Of a stretch of DNA of 64,000 nt, positions 13,685-22,809 are shown in pieces. The DNA is from Paragyromitra xinjiangensis. Lineage: Eukaryota > Ascomycota > Pezizomycetes > Pezizales > Discinaceae. Within the stretch, counting starts at the first letter, position 1. Each line of letters opens with the position of its first letter. A program made the position numbers and the translations under genes. The stretch is taken from positions 2,555,001 through 2,619,000 of the forward strand of contig JBCAMK010000004.1 in the NCBI GenBank assembly GCA_038503065.1. Direction: 5' to 3'. The notes beneath the pieces were generated by a model. The model was not told where the DNA came from and searched no databases. It saw only the letters and a list, made by a program, of their open reading frames with translations.

Positions 13685-13843
13685 CTTGGTTTGTTGGGAG
13701 AATGTGGTGGGCCAAGGGCGTCTAGTTGAACTGCTTTGCGGTGTTAGGTGGGATAGGTTTTGAGAAAGCATATACTAAGAATAGAAGTAGAGGGAGCGCT
13801 CCTCGGCGTCTAATTACATTAGTTATAGATATATGCCAATAAG

Positions 13844-13853
13844 CTTTTATATA
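13844..13853 (-). promoter_or_regulatory. TATA box of the small secreted protein gene
   Basis: Reads TATATAAAAG on the minus strand, about 160 bp before the start codon at 13684. This spacing is plausible for a fungal core promoter. Nearby DNA is AT-rich, so chance occurrence is possible. Confidence 0.45.
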
Positions 13854-15025
13854 GTGGGTTGATAGTATGGTTATATAAGAATAACTGTGTAAGTTCTTTC
13901 TATATGTAAACTATACATTGCGGCTTTATAATTTATAGTATTTCGACAGGATAGAACCTCGTTCATGAGCTTTAATAAGATATATATGTATAGTTTTATA
14001 AGAGGGGATTGATTAAGGAGTAGTGATCTTAATATTCACAACCGTCACGCCTGATGCATGATACTACAAATCTGCCAGTAGTATTAATATAGAATGACCG
14101 AGGAACAGTATTTCAAACCGTATATATCATTCAAAGATTCCCTCAACGCGTACGTCTACAGCTTATTATATGTTACCATAGCGAGCTATGATCATATTTT
14201 GAGAAATAATAATCACTCTATTAGAAAATACATACTTGGTCCTAGATAGATTATCTTAACTAAATCCTCGCTATTATAAGGAAATTTACTCTATAAGAAT
14301 ACTAGAGCCATTTCCCGGGTGTGTTTTTATAATGAGCTTCTGTACCCTCCTCCAGACCACATTAATGTGAAAAAAGCCTACTAAAGCTATCACACGAAGT
14401 AAAAAACGCAAATTTTGGAAGTTCCTAATCCTTGACACAAAGAGGCGTAAAAGTCACTAGAATCAAGCTAGTGGCTGATTCGGCGAGGAAGGGATGGACA
14501 TAGAAAATGGTAATGAAGAGTTGGTGTATAGGGTATTGAGAATTTTGAATAGTAGGCTAGATCCGTGTTACTTCACAATCGTATATTGACTTTGAGCAGT
14601 TTTACTATGTTGAATATGGGATAAACTTCCCCGGCTTTGTTAATGGTTTCGAAATAAATGCTGTGGGGATGGTGGGTGTTCGGCTACTAGTTTATTGTTG
14701 GTTACGGGAAGCATATGAGCAATAGGGTACCCACTAAAAGATCCGGAAAACGGAAGCTTGGGGCAGCCTTACTTCCTTAAAACGCGAAGAAAGCAAAATT
14801 GGTCTGATCCTGGACCTGGACCATTTCCCTGAAATAATTCATGTGAGAGGTGTTGAACTCCGAATGATTCTCCTTGTATCAATCATGCTAGCTAGAGTTA
14901 TCTATTGTGTAAGTACCACTTGTCGACAAAGCCTGGTTTAGGTACCTTAAGATACAGTAGATGAAATTCTAATGTACCTAGTCGCACAGCCAAAATCCCA
15001 CTCGCAGCTATCACAGATATCACAG
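13854..15025. other. AT-rich intergenic stretch
   Basis: About 1.2 kb of TA-rich sequence with many stops in all frames. The abundance of TA steps suggests repeat-induced point mutation (RIP) of old repeats, but I recognise no element boundary. Confidence 0.4.
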
Positions 15026-16067
15026 CTATTCCTCCATCCTCAGTGCTTCAAACCTATTCGGGGACGAAACCTGACCAACCCCAACTCCACCATCCGGATT
15101 CTGTCCCCTCTTAAGAATAGTCACAACAGCCGCCGGCCTCCTCTCCATCTCCTCTCCACTCTTCCCATTCCCCTCCACTCCACCCTTCCCACCCACCTCC
15201 CCCACCTTCCTCCTCTTCCTCATCTTCACCCCCTCGACCACAACCCCCTCCTTATACCCAAAAAATCCAACCCCCCTCCTTCACCCCCTCCGCCGCAAAC
15301 CGACTACTAAACACCACAACCCAACAATTCCCCTCCACCCCCTGCTCCCTCCCCCTCCTCCCATCAACCCACAGCTGTATCTCCCTAACCCTATAATCAC
15401 ATCCACACACCAACTCATTCATCCTCCTTAACATCTCCAAATACTTCCCATTCAACACCCACCCACCCCGTCCAAGCACAAACTCGCTCTTACTGAACGT
15501 CTGAATAACCGGCACGTCGTTAATGGCCACCTTCCTCGCATCCTCACTTCCCTCCCAGCGCCGCACCTTGCCTCGCGAGAAGTACTCGCAGTAGGAGTCG
15601 AGCAGGTCGTCGGCTTCTTGGGAGGCAGAGGGGGATGGGAAGTAGAGTTCTAGACAGCGTGGGTTTTGGCTGAGGTGGATGCTGATGAGGTGGATTTTGT
15701 GGTATGCGAAGAATTCGTAGGAGTGGGAGAAGAATTGGGTTAGGCGGGCTGTGGAGCTTTGATTGAGCGTGAGGAGCATGGTGTTTGCGAATGGGATGAA
15801 TTCTAGGAAGCTGGTGTGATTGGTGGTTAGTTTGAGGAGGCGTTTGTAGGGGGTTTTAGGGCCGTTGGGGGTGGTTGGGTTGTAGATGAATGGGGTGGTG
15901 GGTTGGTTTGTGGGGTTAGAGGTGGGGCAGGTGAGATTGTGGTGTTTGGGAGCAGGTGAGGTTTTAGTTTTGGGTGCGTGTGTTGGCATTTTGGGGGGTT
16001 GGTGGAGGAGGGTTAGAACTTGGGTTGAGACTGATGCTTTGGTGCATGGTACGTGAGGCAGTGACAT
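15026..16067 (-). pseudogene. Unrecognised family B protein, short copy, frameshifted
   Basis: Paralog of the divergent gene starting at 16661. Shared blocks are FFAYHKIHLISIHL (FFASYHITLVCVRI in the other), the NPR.LEL core, the KVRRWE/NIRRWE motif, INDVPV/IRNVPA and YRVREIQL/YRIREVLC. The first frame (start 16067, or more probably the Met at 15989, MPTHAP, matching MPTQIF of the paralog) stops at 15252 after about 271 codons. The paralog's next motif, FNFFGYMDG, is present one frame over as FFGYKEG, and that frame runs on to a stop at 15026. The shift lies at or near the C6 run at 15271-15276 (G6 on the coding strand), where one extra base would explain it. No plausible intron spans the gap. 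So this is either a recent pseudogene or a homopolymer sequencing error. The tail is Lys/Gly/Glu-rich, a short version of the paralog's. Confidence 0.65.
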
Positions 16068-16660
16068 GGCGGTGTTGTAGACCAGGATCCGCCTGGGTGT
16101 TGGGATGAAGTAGATAGTGGAGAGGGAAGAGCGTTGTTTATATTATTTAGGAGCTTTGAAGATATTAATACGGAGCGGTCTGGAAAATACTAGCAGCTTT
16201 GAGCCTACTGCTGTATTTGTTTGTGACCCTTGCTCAGGATAAACCTTGACCAGGGATAAAGCATAATAAATGTACTTACTTCCAAGCTTCTCTTTATCTA
16301 CGAATTGACATCACGGACTGCCACCTGCTAACGGGTTCCATAAATCTGTGCAAGGTAATAGGTCACCACAGGACGCTAATTAAACAAAGCAGTTAACCCT
16401 CCCTTTAAATGGGGAAGTTTACGGGGCACCAAGCCGTCTGTGGCCCAGACCTCGGTGAAATGGATAGACCGTATACGTAGGAATCAACCCCACCAGAATG
16501 CCCACTTATAGATTTTTCTGTCATTTGACGGAAAACAATTCTTCATCCCGGTACTCTTCCTCCTTAACACCATCTTCACCCTACTCACAAATTCTAGAGC
16601 AAATCATTCACCCCCAAAGATATCATAAGGTGTTATACCAAATATCTTAGTACCAAAACC
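16068..16660. promoter_or_regulatory. Shared intergenic region between the divergent family B paralogs
   Basis: 593 bp between two head-to-head paralogs. A TATAAA on the minus strand lies near 16138-16143, upstream of the short copy. The plus-strand gene begins after an A-rich leader with AAACC before the ATG. No specific regulator site was recognised. Confidence 0.45.
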
Positions 16661-18517
16661 ATGCCAACGCAAATATTCTTCGGCGATTTCCCAGAGGGAG
16701 TCTTGATCTCTGATCGAGTTCTTCAGCCCGAGAATCATACAGAAGCTCCCAAAGCTTGCGCTGAAGAACCTTCGATAAACCCTCCCTCGCAGGACCCTTC
16801 TCCCACCACGAACGGCGATGCTACGGCTAGTACCTTCAACGCCATTCTAGCTCAGCAAAACCCTTTTGTAGATAACGTACTACGTCTAGAGTTCATCATT
16901 GGAATGACAACACTCCAAAATTACCTTTTGTCCACTATTAAGCGCATGGATCTCAGCGAAGACCCTCTCCAGTCGTTCTTTAACATGGCAAACGACTTTT
17001 TCGCCTCTTACCATATCACATTGGTCTGCGTCAGGATTAACCAGAAGAATCCACGTATCCTCGAGCTTCACTTTGTATCTTCGGCTGATCGCTGGAAGGC
17101 TGATGATTTGGCTATGGTGTTTGGTGATTTCTGCCTACACGGGAATATCCGCCGGTGGGAGGACCACAGGACGCTGGTTATCCGGAATGTCCCGGCGAAC
17201 GCGTCGTTGGTTGGCGAGCCCGATGGGAGGCATGACTTTAGGGAGGGGTTTAACGGGTGGGTAGCGTTGAAGACGGAGCATGTGGAGGAATTGGGGAAGA
17301 TGAACCCGTTGGATGACGGGAGGGAGTATAGGATAAGGGAGGTCTTGTGCTATCATAATCCGAGAGGACCCGCGGTTCAGTCTCAGATGAATATGTGGGT
17401 GATTACTTTCAGTGACGCTGATTGTGCGGCGCGCTTTTTAGGGAAGGGTAAGTTTAACTTCTTTGGTTATATGGACGGTTTTGTTTCGTACTGGGTGCCG
17501 AAGAGGGAGAGACATGGGGGGGATCGGAGGAAGGTTGCTTTCAAGCCTCCCCAGTGGATTAACGGTGAGTGGGTAAAAGTGCATCAAGTTGGAGCGAAGA
17601 TTGAGGAGACAGGTCTCAAGAAAGTGGAAGAGAAAGGCAAGGAGAAGGCAGGCCAGATTGAGGTTCCATCTCCCAATGATATTTCCGTTCGCTGCTCCAG
17701 CAGAGACTTGGGACAGCACCAAATTCAGGAAAATGCAAAAACCGTTAGGGCCAAGGAGAAGACGAATCAGGTCGGGACCAGGATTAAGAAAGCAGAGGAT
17801 GTCAAGGAGAAAGTGAAGGGGGGTCAGATTGGAGCCAGTATCAAGAAGGCAGAAGATCCTCAGGTGAAGGTGAAGGAAACAGGTCAAGGTGGAGTGGGGA
17901 CTAAGATCACAAGGAGCTCCAAAGGGAAGGTGGGTGAGGGTGCAAGTCAGAATAAAGCCAAAACCGAGACGGAGAGAGGGGATCCAGGGTCATCTAAGCA
18001 GCGGAAGAAGTTTAAATGGCAAGTGATTAAGGCCAAGAGGAGGGAGGAGAAGAAGGCTGAGGAGAAGGTCGAGGAGAAAATCGAGGAGAAAGTGGCTCGG
18101 GTTGAAGCCAATAGCGGGGAGAGTGCAACGAGTGTTATGGGGGAGATGCAGAGGAAGACTGGTGGGAAGGTGGAGGGAGAAGCTGAGGTGAGAGCAGAGG
18201 AGAAAACGAAGGATAAAGTAGGTGAAACTGAAGTCGGGGTTGGGAAAAATCTAGGGGATGCTGGGGAGGAGGTGGGGGAAGAGGTGAGGAGGATGAAGGA
18301 GAAAGTCAACCAGGCCAGAAACGAGGTTACAAATGGTTCAGGGAATGTCGAGGAGAAACCCAGGGAGAAGGAAGGGAAGGAGATCAAGGGGAAGGTCGAC
18401 GAGGTTGCAGTTGGGGTCGAAGAGGCGATGGGGAGTACTGAAGAGAAGATGAAGGAGGAAGAGGGGAAAGAGAAGGAAGAAGCAGAGGAAAATTCTGCGG
18501 GAAAGGGAGAGGCTTGA
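16661..18517 (+). CDS. Unrecognised family B protein with RRM-like core and long Lys/Glu-rich tail
   Basis: Single open frame of 618 residues; the start context is AAACCATGCC. Residues ~60-290 are the part shared with the divergent paralog. It contains alternating strand-like and helix-like segments (TLVIRNVP, GWVALKTEHVEEL, YRIREVLCY, MWVITFSDADCAARFL, FFGYMDGFVSYWV) that resemble RNA-recognition or retroelement gag-like beta-alpha-beta folds; this is a pattern impression only. From about residue 300 the chain is highly charged. Units such as KVKETGQ, EEKVEEKIEEKV and EEKTKDKVGE recur, like an LEA-type or coiled-coil tail. There is no signal peptide or membrane helix. A GTAAGT inside GKGKFNF is unlikely to be a splice site because the reading through it is conserved in the paralog. 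The tail's repeats suggest rapid length change. Confidence 0.7.
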   Translation: MPTQIFFGDFPEGVLISDRVLQPENHTEAPKACAEEPSINPPSQDPSPTTNGDATASTFNAILAQQNPFVDNVLRLEFIIGMTTLQNYLLSTIKRMDLSEDPLQSFFNMANDFFASYHITLVCVRINQKNPRILELHFVSSADRWKADDLAMVFGDFCLHGNIRRWEDHRTLVIRNVPANASLVGEPDGRHDFREGFNGWVALKTEHVEELGKMNPLDDGREYRIREVLCYHNPRGPAVQSQMNMWVITFSDADCAARFLGKGKFNFFGYMDGFVSYWVPKRERHGGDRRKVAFKPPQWINGEWVKVHQVGAKIEETGLKKVEEKGKEKAGQIEVPSPNDISVRCSSRDLGQHQIQENAKTVRAKEKTNQVGTRIKKAEDVKEKVKGGQIGASIKKAEDPQVKVKETGQGGVGTKITRSSKGKVGEGASQNKAKTETERGDPGSSKQRKKFKWQVIKAKRREEKKAEEKVEEKIEEKVARVEANSGESATSVMGEMQRKTGGKVEGEAEVRAEEKTKDKVGETEVGVGKNLGDAGEEVGEEVRRMKEKVNQARNEVTNGSGNVEEKPREKEGKEIKGKVDEVAVGVEEAMGSTEEKMKEEEGKEKEEAEENSAGKGEA

Positions 18518-19560
18518 GGCTTGACTCCAGGATACATGTGATGGCAAAGCCATACACAAGAGTATCCTCAGGCATCAACTTCTTTTCTCTAATCCGGATC
18601 TAGAGCCATAACGTCTTCCTGATAAAGCTGAGAGCACTATTGCTTTAAGAGTACTATAACTCAAGTGGTTGGATGTATACGTACCTAGTGAATTATTTGT
18701 CTATTTTCTGTTTCCTCTGATTCTCGACTGTGGTCAACGAGTGATAACGTGTGACATGAAAACATCTACATGTACTCGTAGAGTGATGCCTACATGTAGT
18801 GACACTAAACTATTTTATGATGGTTATAGTAGTGTATATCAGTGTTTTGTGGACATGTACACTCGGTAATCCAAATATGTGAATCCTTCCAACCACTGTA
18901 TAAGTCTGCTCGAAATATGCCATAATAGGTTGAGGATGATCTCTTTCAAGGGAAGAAAACTGAAGACTAGAAAGCTTTACTCAACCGTACTGTCACTATC
19001 TTAATCTAAAATACATATACTCAAGTTTCTAGAATTATAGTATCTCTCCACAGCCAGCCAGAAGTTCAAGCATAACTCCGAGGCGTGGGATAAAACTTGG
19101 GTAACAGTACCGGGGGTGAAATAATTAAGCTCATTCGGACTATAAACCCACACAAGCTCTTCTCTTGGGATGATAAACGATTCCCAACGATATACTCCAC
19201 TCGTGTAGCGAAGAGTTCAATATCCGAGAATATTTCATCATGGTGCTGAATAACTCCCCCCACTACCAACCCTAACCCTAACCCTATCACGATAACTTCA
19301 CTTCCCCTGATTTTGTCCTACAGGAAATCTGCGATGCAAAAAACGATTCCTAAACCCCTCAGGAACCTCAATATAATTCCCAAGCATCACTCGAGAGACC
19401 CTAAAACGATGTCCTGGGCTACACCAAAATAGTGATAGTAATCAAACACCGCCCCTCCCCTGCCCGGTGCACAACAGAACGTATCCTCCAAAGGATGATC
19501 TCCAGGAGTTCAACAAAACCCTCCCCATTCCGCTGCCACAGCGCCGCATAGACACAGACA
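18518..19560. other. Intergenic region before the GT69 gene
   Basis: About 1 kb between family B and the glycosyltransferase. It contains a short CCCTAA tract (annotated) and no supported gene. The last few hundred bases should be the promoter and leader of the GT69 gene. Confidence 0.4.
19270..19286. repeat. Short interstitial telomere-type (CCCTAA)n tract
   Basis: Nearly three tandem CCCTAA units on the plus strand (TTAGGG on the other), the usual telomere repeat of filamentous ascomycetes. It is too short to be a telomere and is flanked by unique sequence on both sides. Confidence 0.7.
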
Positions 19561-21328
19561 ATGTTTCCACCTCCCTCCAAACCCATCCTGAAGACCTCAT
19601 CCTCCTCACTCGAAGATGTTGACATCTACGAGCTCTCACAGCGCCCGCGTTTGGCGGCTGTGTCCTCATCCCCCGGAGCTGACGACGACGACGAATTCGA
19701 CGACGTTGAAGCTTCATCCCCTACCCGTGGTCTTCTAGGCTCGCCGAGACCTAGGCGGAAACGATTGCATCCGTCGTCGCCTCTACCGAGGGTTTGTATG
19801 TCATGTGGGTCGCAGGTACGACTAATTTGTCGACGGACGGCTGGTGTGCGACATCGCTGTGCGCAGTTGGGGATCGTCATCTTCGTGGTGGTGGGGTGTT
19901 TGCTTGTTTTTACGTTCATTTTTAATCCGAGTTACACGCATGATCAATACCCGGAGAACTACAGTGCTATTACGAACAGTGTGCGGAAGGGTGGGGGGAA
20001 GAATCCAGTAGGGTTCTGGAGGAAGGAAGTTACGAGGAAGAAGACTGTCGCTGGGAGGGGCAATCCGAATAATGCAAAGGTATTCATTGCGGCGAATATC
20101 GTAGATGCAGAACTAGTATCAGGGGCATGGGGGGACGCAGTGTTGGAGCTGATGGACCTGCTGGGGGAGGAGAATGTATTCTTAAGTGAGCGCCTCTCTG
20201 AAATATCCTATTATTCTACATCTACTAAATCTTCTAGGCATCTTCGAGAACGACTCTGGTCCAGATACCCACACTGCTCTCAAAACCCTCGATAAAATCA
20301 TCACCACACGCATGCCCACTGCAGGCCATGCTATCGTCTCCACCGCAGTCTCCCTAAAATCCATCCCACGCGTCAAACTCCCCTCCGGCGAGACCTACAT
20401 AAAACGTATAACCTACCTCGCGGAGCTCCGCAACCGGGCAATGCTCCCACTCCTCGGCTCTATCCCGTCGCTCAAACGCTGGAACCAGACTAAGCCGAAC
20501 ACTAAACGTGAAACCGAATGGGAAGCTGACCCAGACTTCATCCTAGACCCGTTGATGGCGCCGGAGATGCCGCAGCAGTGGGTGAAGAAGCCGGAGGAGT
20601 TCCGAAGAGTGTTGTTTCTAAATGATGTGGTGTTTGATCCTGTGCAGGCGCTGCATTTGCTATTCTCGACAAATGGTGGAGAGTATACGACGGCATGTGG
20701 GTTGGATTTTATCAACCCATTCAAGTACTACGATACGTTTGCCACGAGAGATATCGACGGGTATAATCTGGGAGTACCGTTTTTCCCGTACTTTGCCCCG
20801 GGGAGGAGTAGGCCGTTTGTAGAGGCCGGGATTGATGCTGTTCCAGTGAAGAGCTGCTGGGGTGGGATCGTGGCGTTTGACGCCAAGGTGTTTTTGGACA
20901 GCAACGAGAGGGACGAGAAGACCACTCCTAACCCCTCTCGCCGCCCTGTCCTCTTCCGCTCAGAAAAAGCCCCCTACTGGGACGCTTCCGAGTGCTGTCT
21001 CATCCACGCTGACATCGCCGAACCAAACAACACCTTCATCAACCCTTTCGTCCGCGTCGCATACGGCGAATCCACCTTCGCCTGGCTCCCTGCTATTAAA
21101 CGCATCGAGCGACTATTCCGTGTACCTCACCTCCTCATCGCGAAGGCGCTCGGAATGCCATGGAGTGGCGAGAAGAGGGAGGATGGAGGTGCGGGATTCT
21201 GCGGAAGTCGGAAGTTGCTGGTGATGAGGGAGAGCGAACCGGGTGTAAGGCAGACTGATGGTGGGAAACAGTGGATGGGGTTGCCGGTTCCTGAGACTGG
21301 AAATGTGGGTGTGGGTGTTGGGTGGTAA
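19561..21328 (+). CDS. GT69 family glycosyltransferase (CAP59/CMT1-type mannosyltransferase)
   Basis: Exons 19561-20185 and 20238-21328 give 571 residues. The 52-bp intron (GTGAGC donor, ACTAAAT branch region, TCTAG acceptor) is phase 1 and joins VFL-S-IFENDSG. The N-terminal ~110 residues are cytosolic and Ser/Asp/Arg-rich. One membrane anchor follows (LGIVIFVVVGCLLVFTFIF, ~residues 103-122), giving type II Golgi topology. The luminal domain has family blocks: AELRNRAM, VLFLNDVVF, YTTACGLDF, YYDTFATRDIDG, VKSCWGGIVAFDA and ASECCLIHADI. The family includes cryptococcal CMT1, an alpha-1,3-mannosyltransferase, and the capsule protein CAP59. In moulds it is thought to act in cell-wall or glycan mannosylation. 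The exact linkage cannot be read from sequence. The acidic run of Asp residues near residue 41 is a minor oddity. Confidence 0.9.
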
Positions 21329-21333
21329 GGGTT

Positions 21334-21367
21334 GGGGTTTTGTAGGGTTTTGTAGGGTTTTGTAGGG
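21334..21367. repeat. Short tandem repeat, about three units of GGGTTTTGTA
   Basis: Three direct ~10-bp units immediately after the GT69 stop codon, followed by a T-rich stretch. This is probably in the 3' untranslated region. No function is evident. Confidence 0.7.
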
Positions 21368-21972
21368 CTTTTTTTTTGTTTTTTTGTTTTTTACGGGAGT
21401 GGGTTGGGTTAGATTGTGGGATGGTGCGGGTTATTTGGTCTTTTAATATACGTGGAATTTTTATCCTCCTGTTGCGGGCTTGGTGCTTGTGGTGGGGTGA
21501 ATGTGGGGTGTTATTTGGTGGGTGTATTGCATGCACAGGATAGATTTTAACGCTGATTGCTTGTTGAGCGCTGACTTCTGGCTACGGCGTGGACTCGGCA
21601 TTGCTTCTTTGAGTAATTCTTTAACTGCAAGTTTGGGCAGACGAATGTGGGACCGAAGTGGGTCGTTTTAATATCGGCTTTTGTAGTGGGGAAGGGAGAG
21701 TAGGTTATGTATTGTCAGAAATATATTAGGAGTAGGAGGGAATGTTACCCAGTAAGGTGACAGCCGCTGGAGCCGGAGGGGACAAAGTAGTGTGGGCACT
21801 CAAAGTATCTGTATAATAAGGATTTGTTGAAAGCTGATATACTGATAGCTATACTATAATACCTACAGTATATTATGTCTCGGCTATAAGTTATCTACAC
21901 CCACTGTATCTTCTGCTGTAATATCAGTGTTATCATAATTTCGACACAAAGGCTGTGTAAAAAAACATTGTA

Positions 21973-22217
21973 CCGTATTCTTTGGTATCGCGAGAATTTG
22001 GCGTCGCGAGAGTGGCGTTGACTCAGACAGTTCCTTATGCCCGAATAGTATACAGTAATGCAGGGGTCAGAAGCTAGTGGCAGCACACCCCCGTAGGCCT
22101 CAGTATTTCTCGAAATCCCCGGCGTAATTCTCAGAGCAGGGAGCTCGCCTGTCTTAGAAAGAGTCACCCACAAGCCACTCTCGCGACGTCAAATTCTCGC
22201 GATACCAAAGAACACGG
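21973..22217. mobile_element. MITE with 44-bp terminal inverted repeats and TA target duplication
   Basis: A 245-bp element. The left arm at 21973-22016 and the right arm at 22174-22217 are inverted repeats that match at 42 of 44 positions. Both start with CCGT and contain TTTGGTATCGCGAG. TA lies immediately outside each end (21971-21972 and 22218-22219), as expected for Tc1/mariner-type insertion. The 157-bp interior has no transposase coding, so it is non-autonomous. The arms contain TCGCGA palindromes, so each arm could also fold. It sits between the GT69 gene and the downstream end of the sugar transporter gene. Confidence 0.8.
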
Positions 22218-22809
22218 TAATTATGTAAGCCTTTTTGCTAGATTTGGACCAACTAGGTACTCGTGAATTTATTTAGTATCGAGCAAGCCAAAAACCCTAA
22301 CCCACAGAAATGGAAGTGAACCAATGCATCTAAATTCAGCAATTGTGATCCGAACAGCTCAGAAATGCGTGCGAATGAAAGTTAAAAGGTTTTTAAAAAA
22401 AAACTTGGCTGTCTCGAAAAGAGACCACAATTGTTTGGGTGTGAATGGGTTACGCACTCAGCATGGGTTAGGGTTCCAGCTCGCTCGATACTTTTTAAAT
22501 TTGCCAGCACACACATCATGGGTAGAATCATGCAAGCATCTGGTGCGTAAAGCTCTAGAAACCACTTGGTGCCAACAGAACAAGGAATTAAAAAGAAATT
22601 GATATTGTCATATACGGCCGTTAAGTACTTAGTCGGGTTTCGACAAACTAACAATACCACGCTCAACCAGCCACTCGAAGAAAAAAAATGCCTTTGCATT
22701 CACAAACGAGCCCATGCGCTAAGAGAATCTCAGGATACCCTTTAAATTACAAGACCGGCTCTTGTAATAGTGTTCCTGCTGGCGCCGGCTACCATAGCTA
22801 TCCCAATTG
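22218..22809. other. Intergenic, downstream of the sugar transporter
   Basis: About 590 bp, probably including the 3' untranslated region of the transporter. Short open frames on both strands lack any family resemblance. Confidence 0.4.

Noticed and set aside
13347..13763. 138-codon plus-strand frame
   Set aside because: It is antisense to the small secreted protein gene and has no signal peptide or family pattern; the minus-strand reading has both a signal peptide and a TATA box.
17448..17453. GTAAGT within the family B gene as a possible intron donor
   Set aside because: The residues on both sides (GKGKFNFFGY) are conserved in the paralog, so the site is coding.
17947..18537. 196-codon minus-strand Ser/Phe-rich frame
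   Set aside because: It is the antisense shadow of the Lys/Glu-rich tail; its composition follows directly from the complementary codons.
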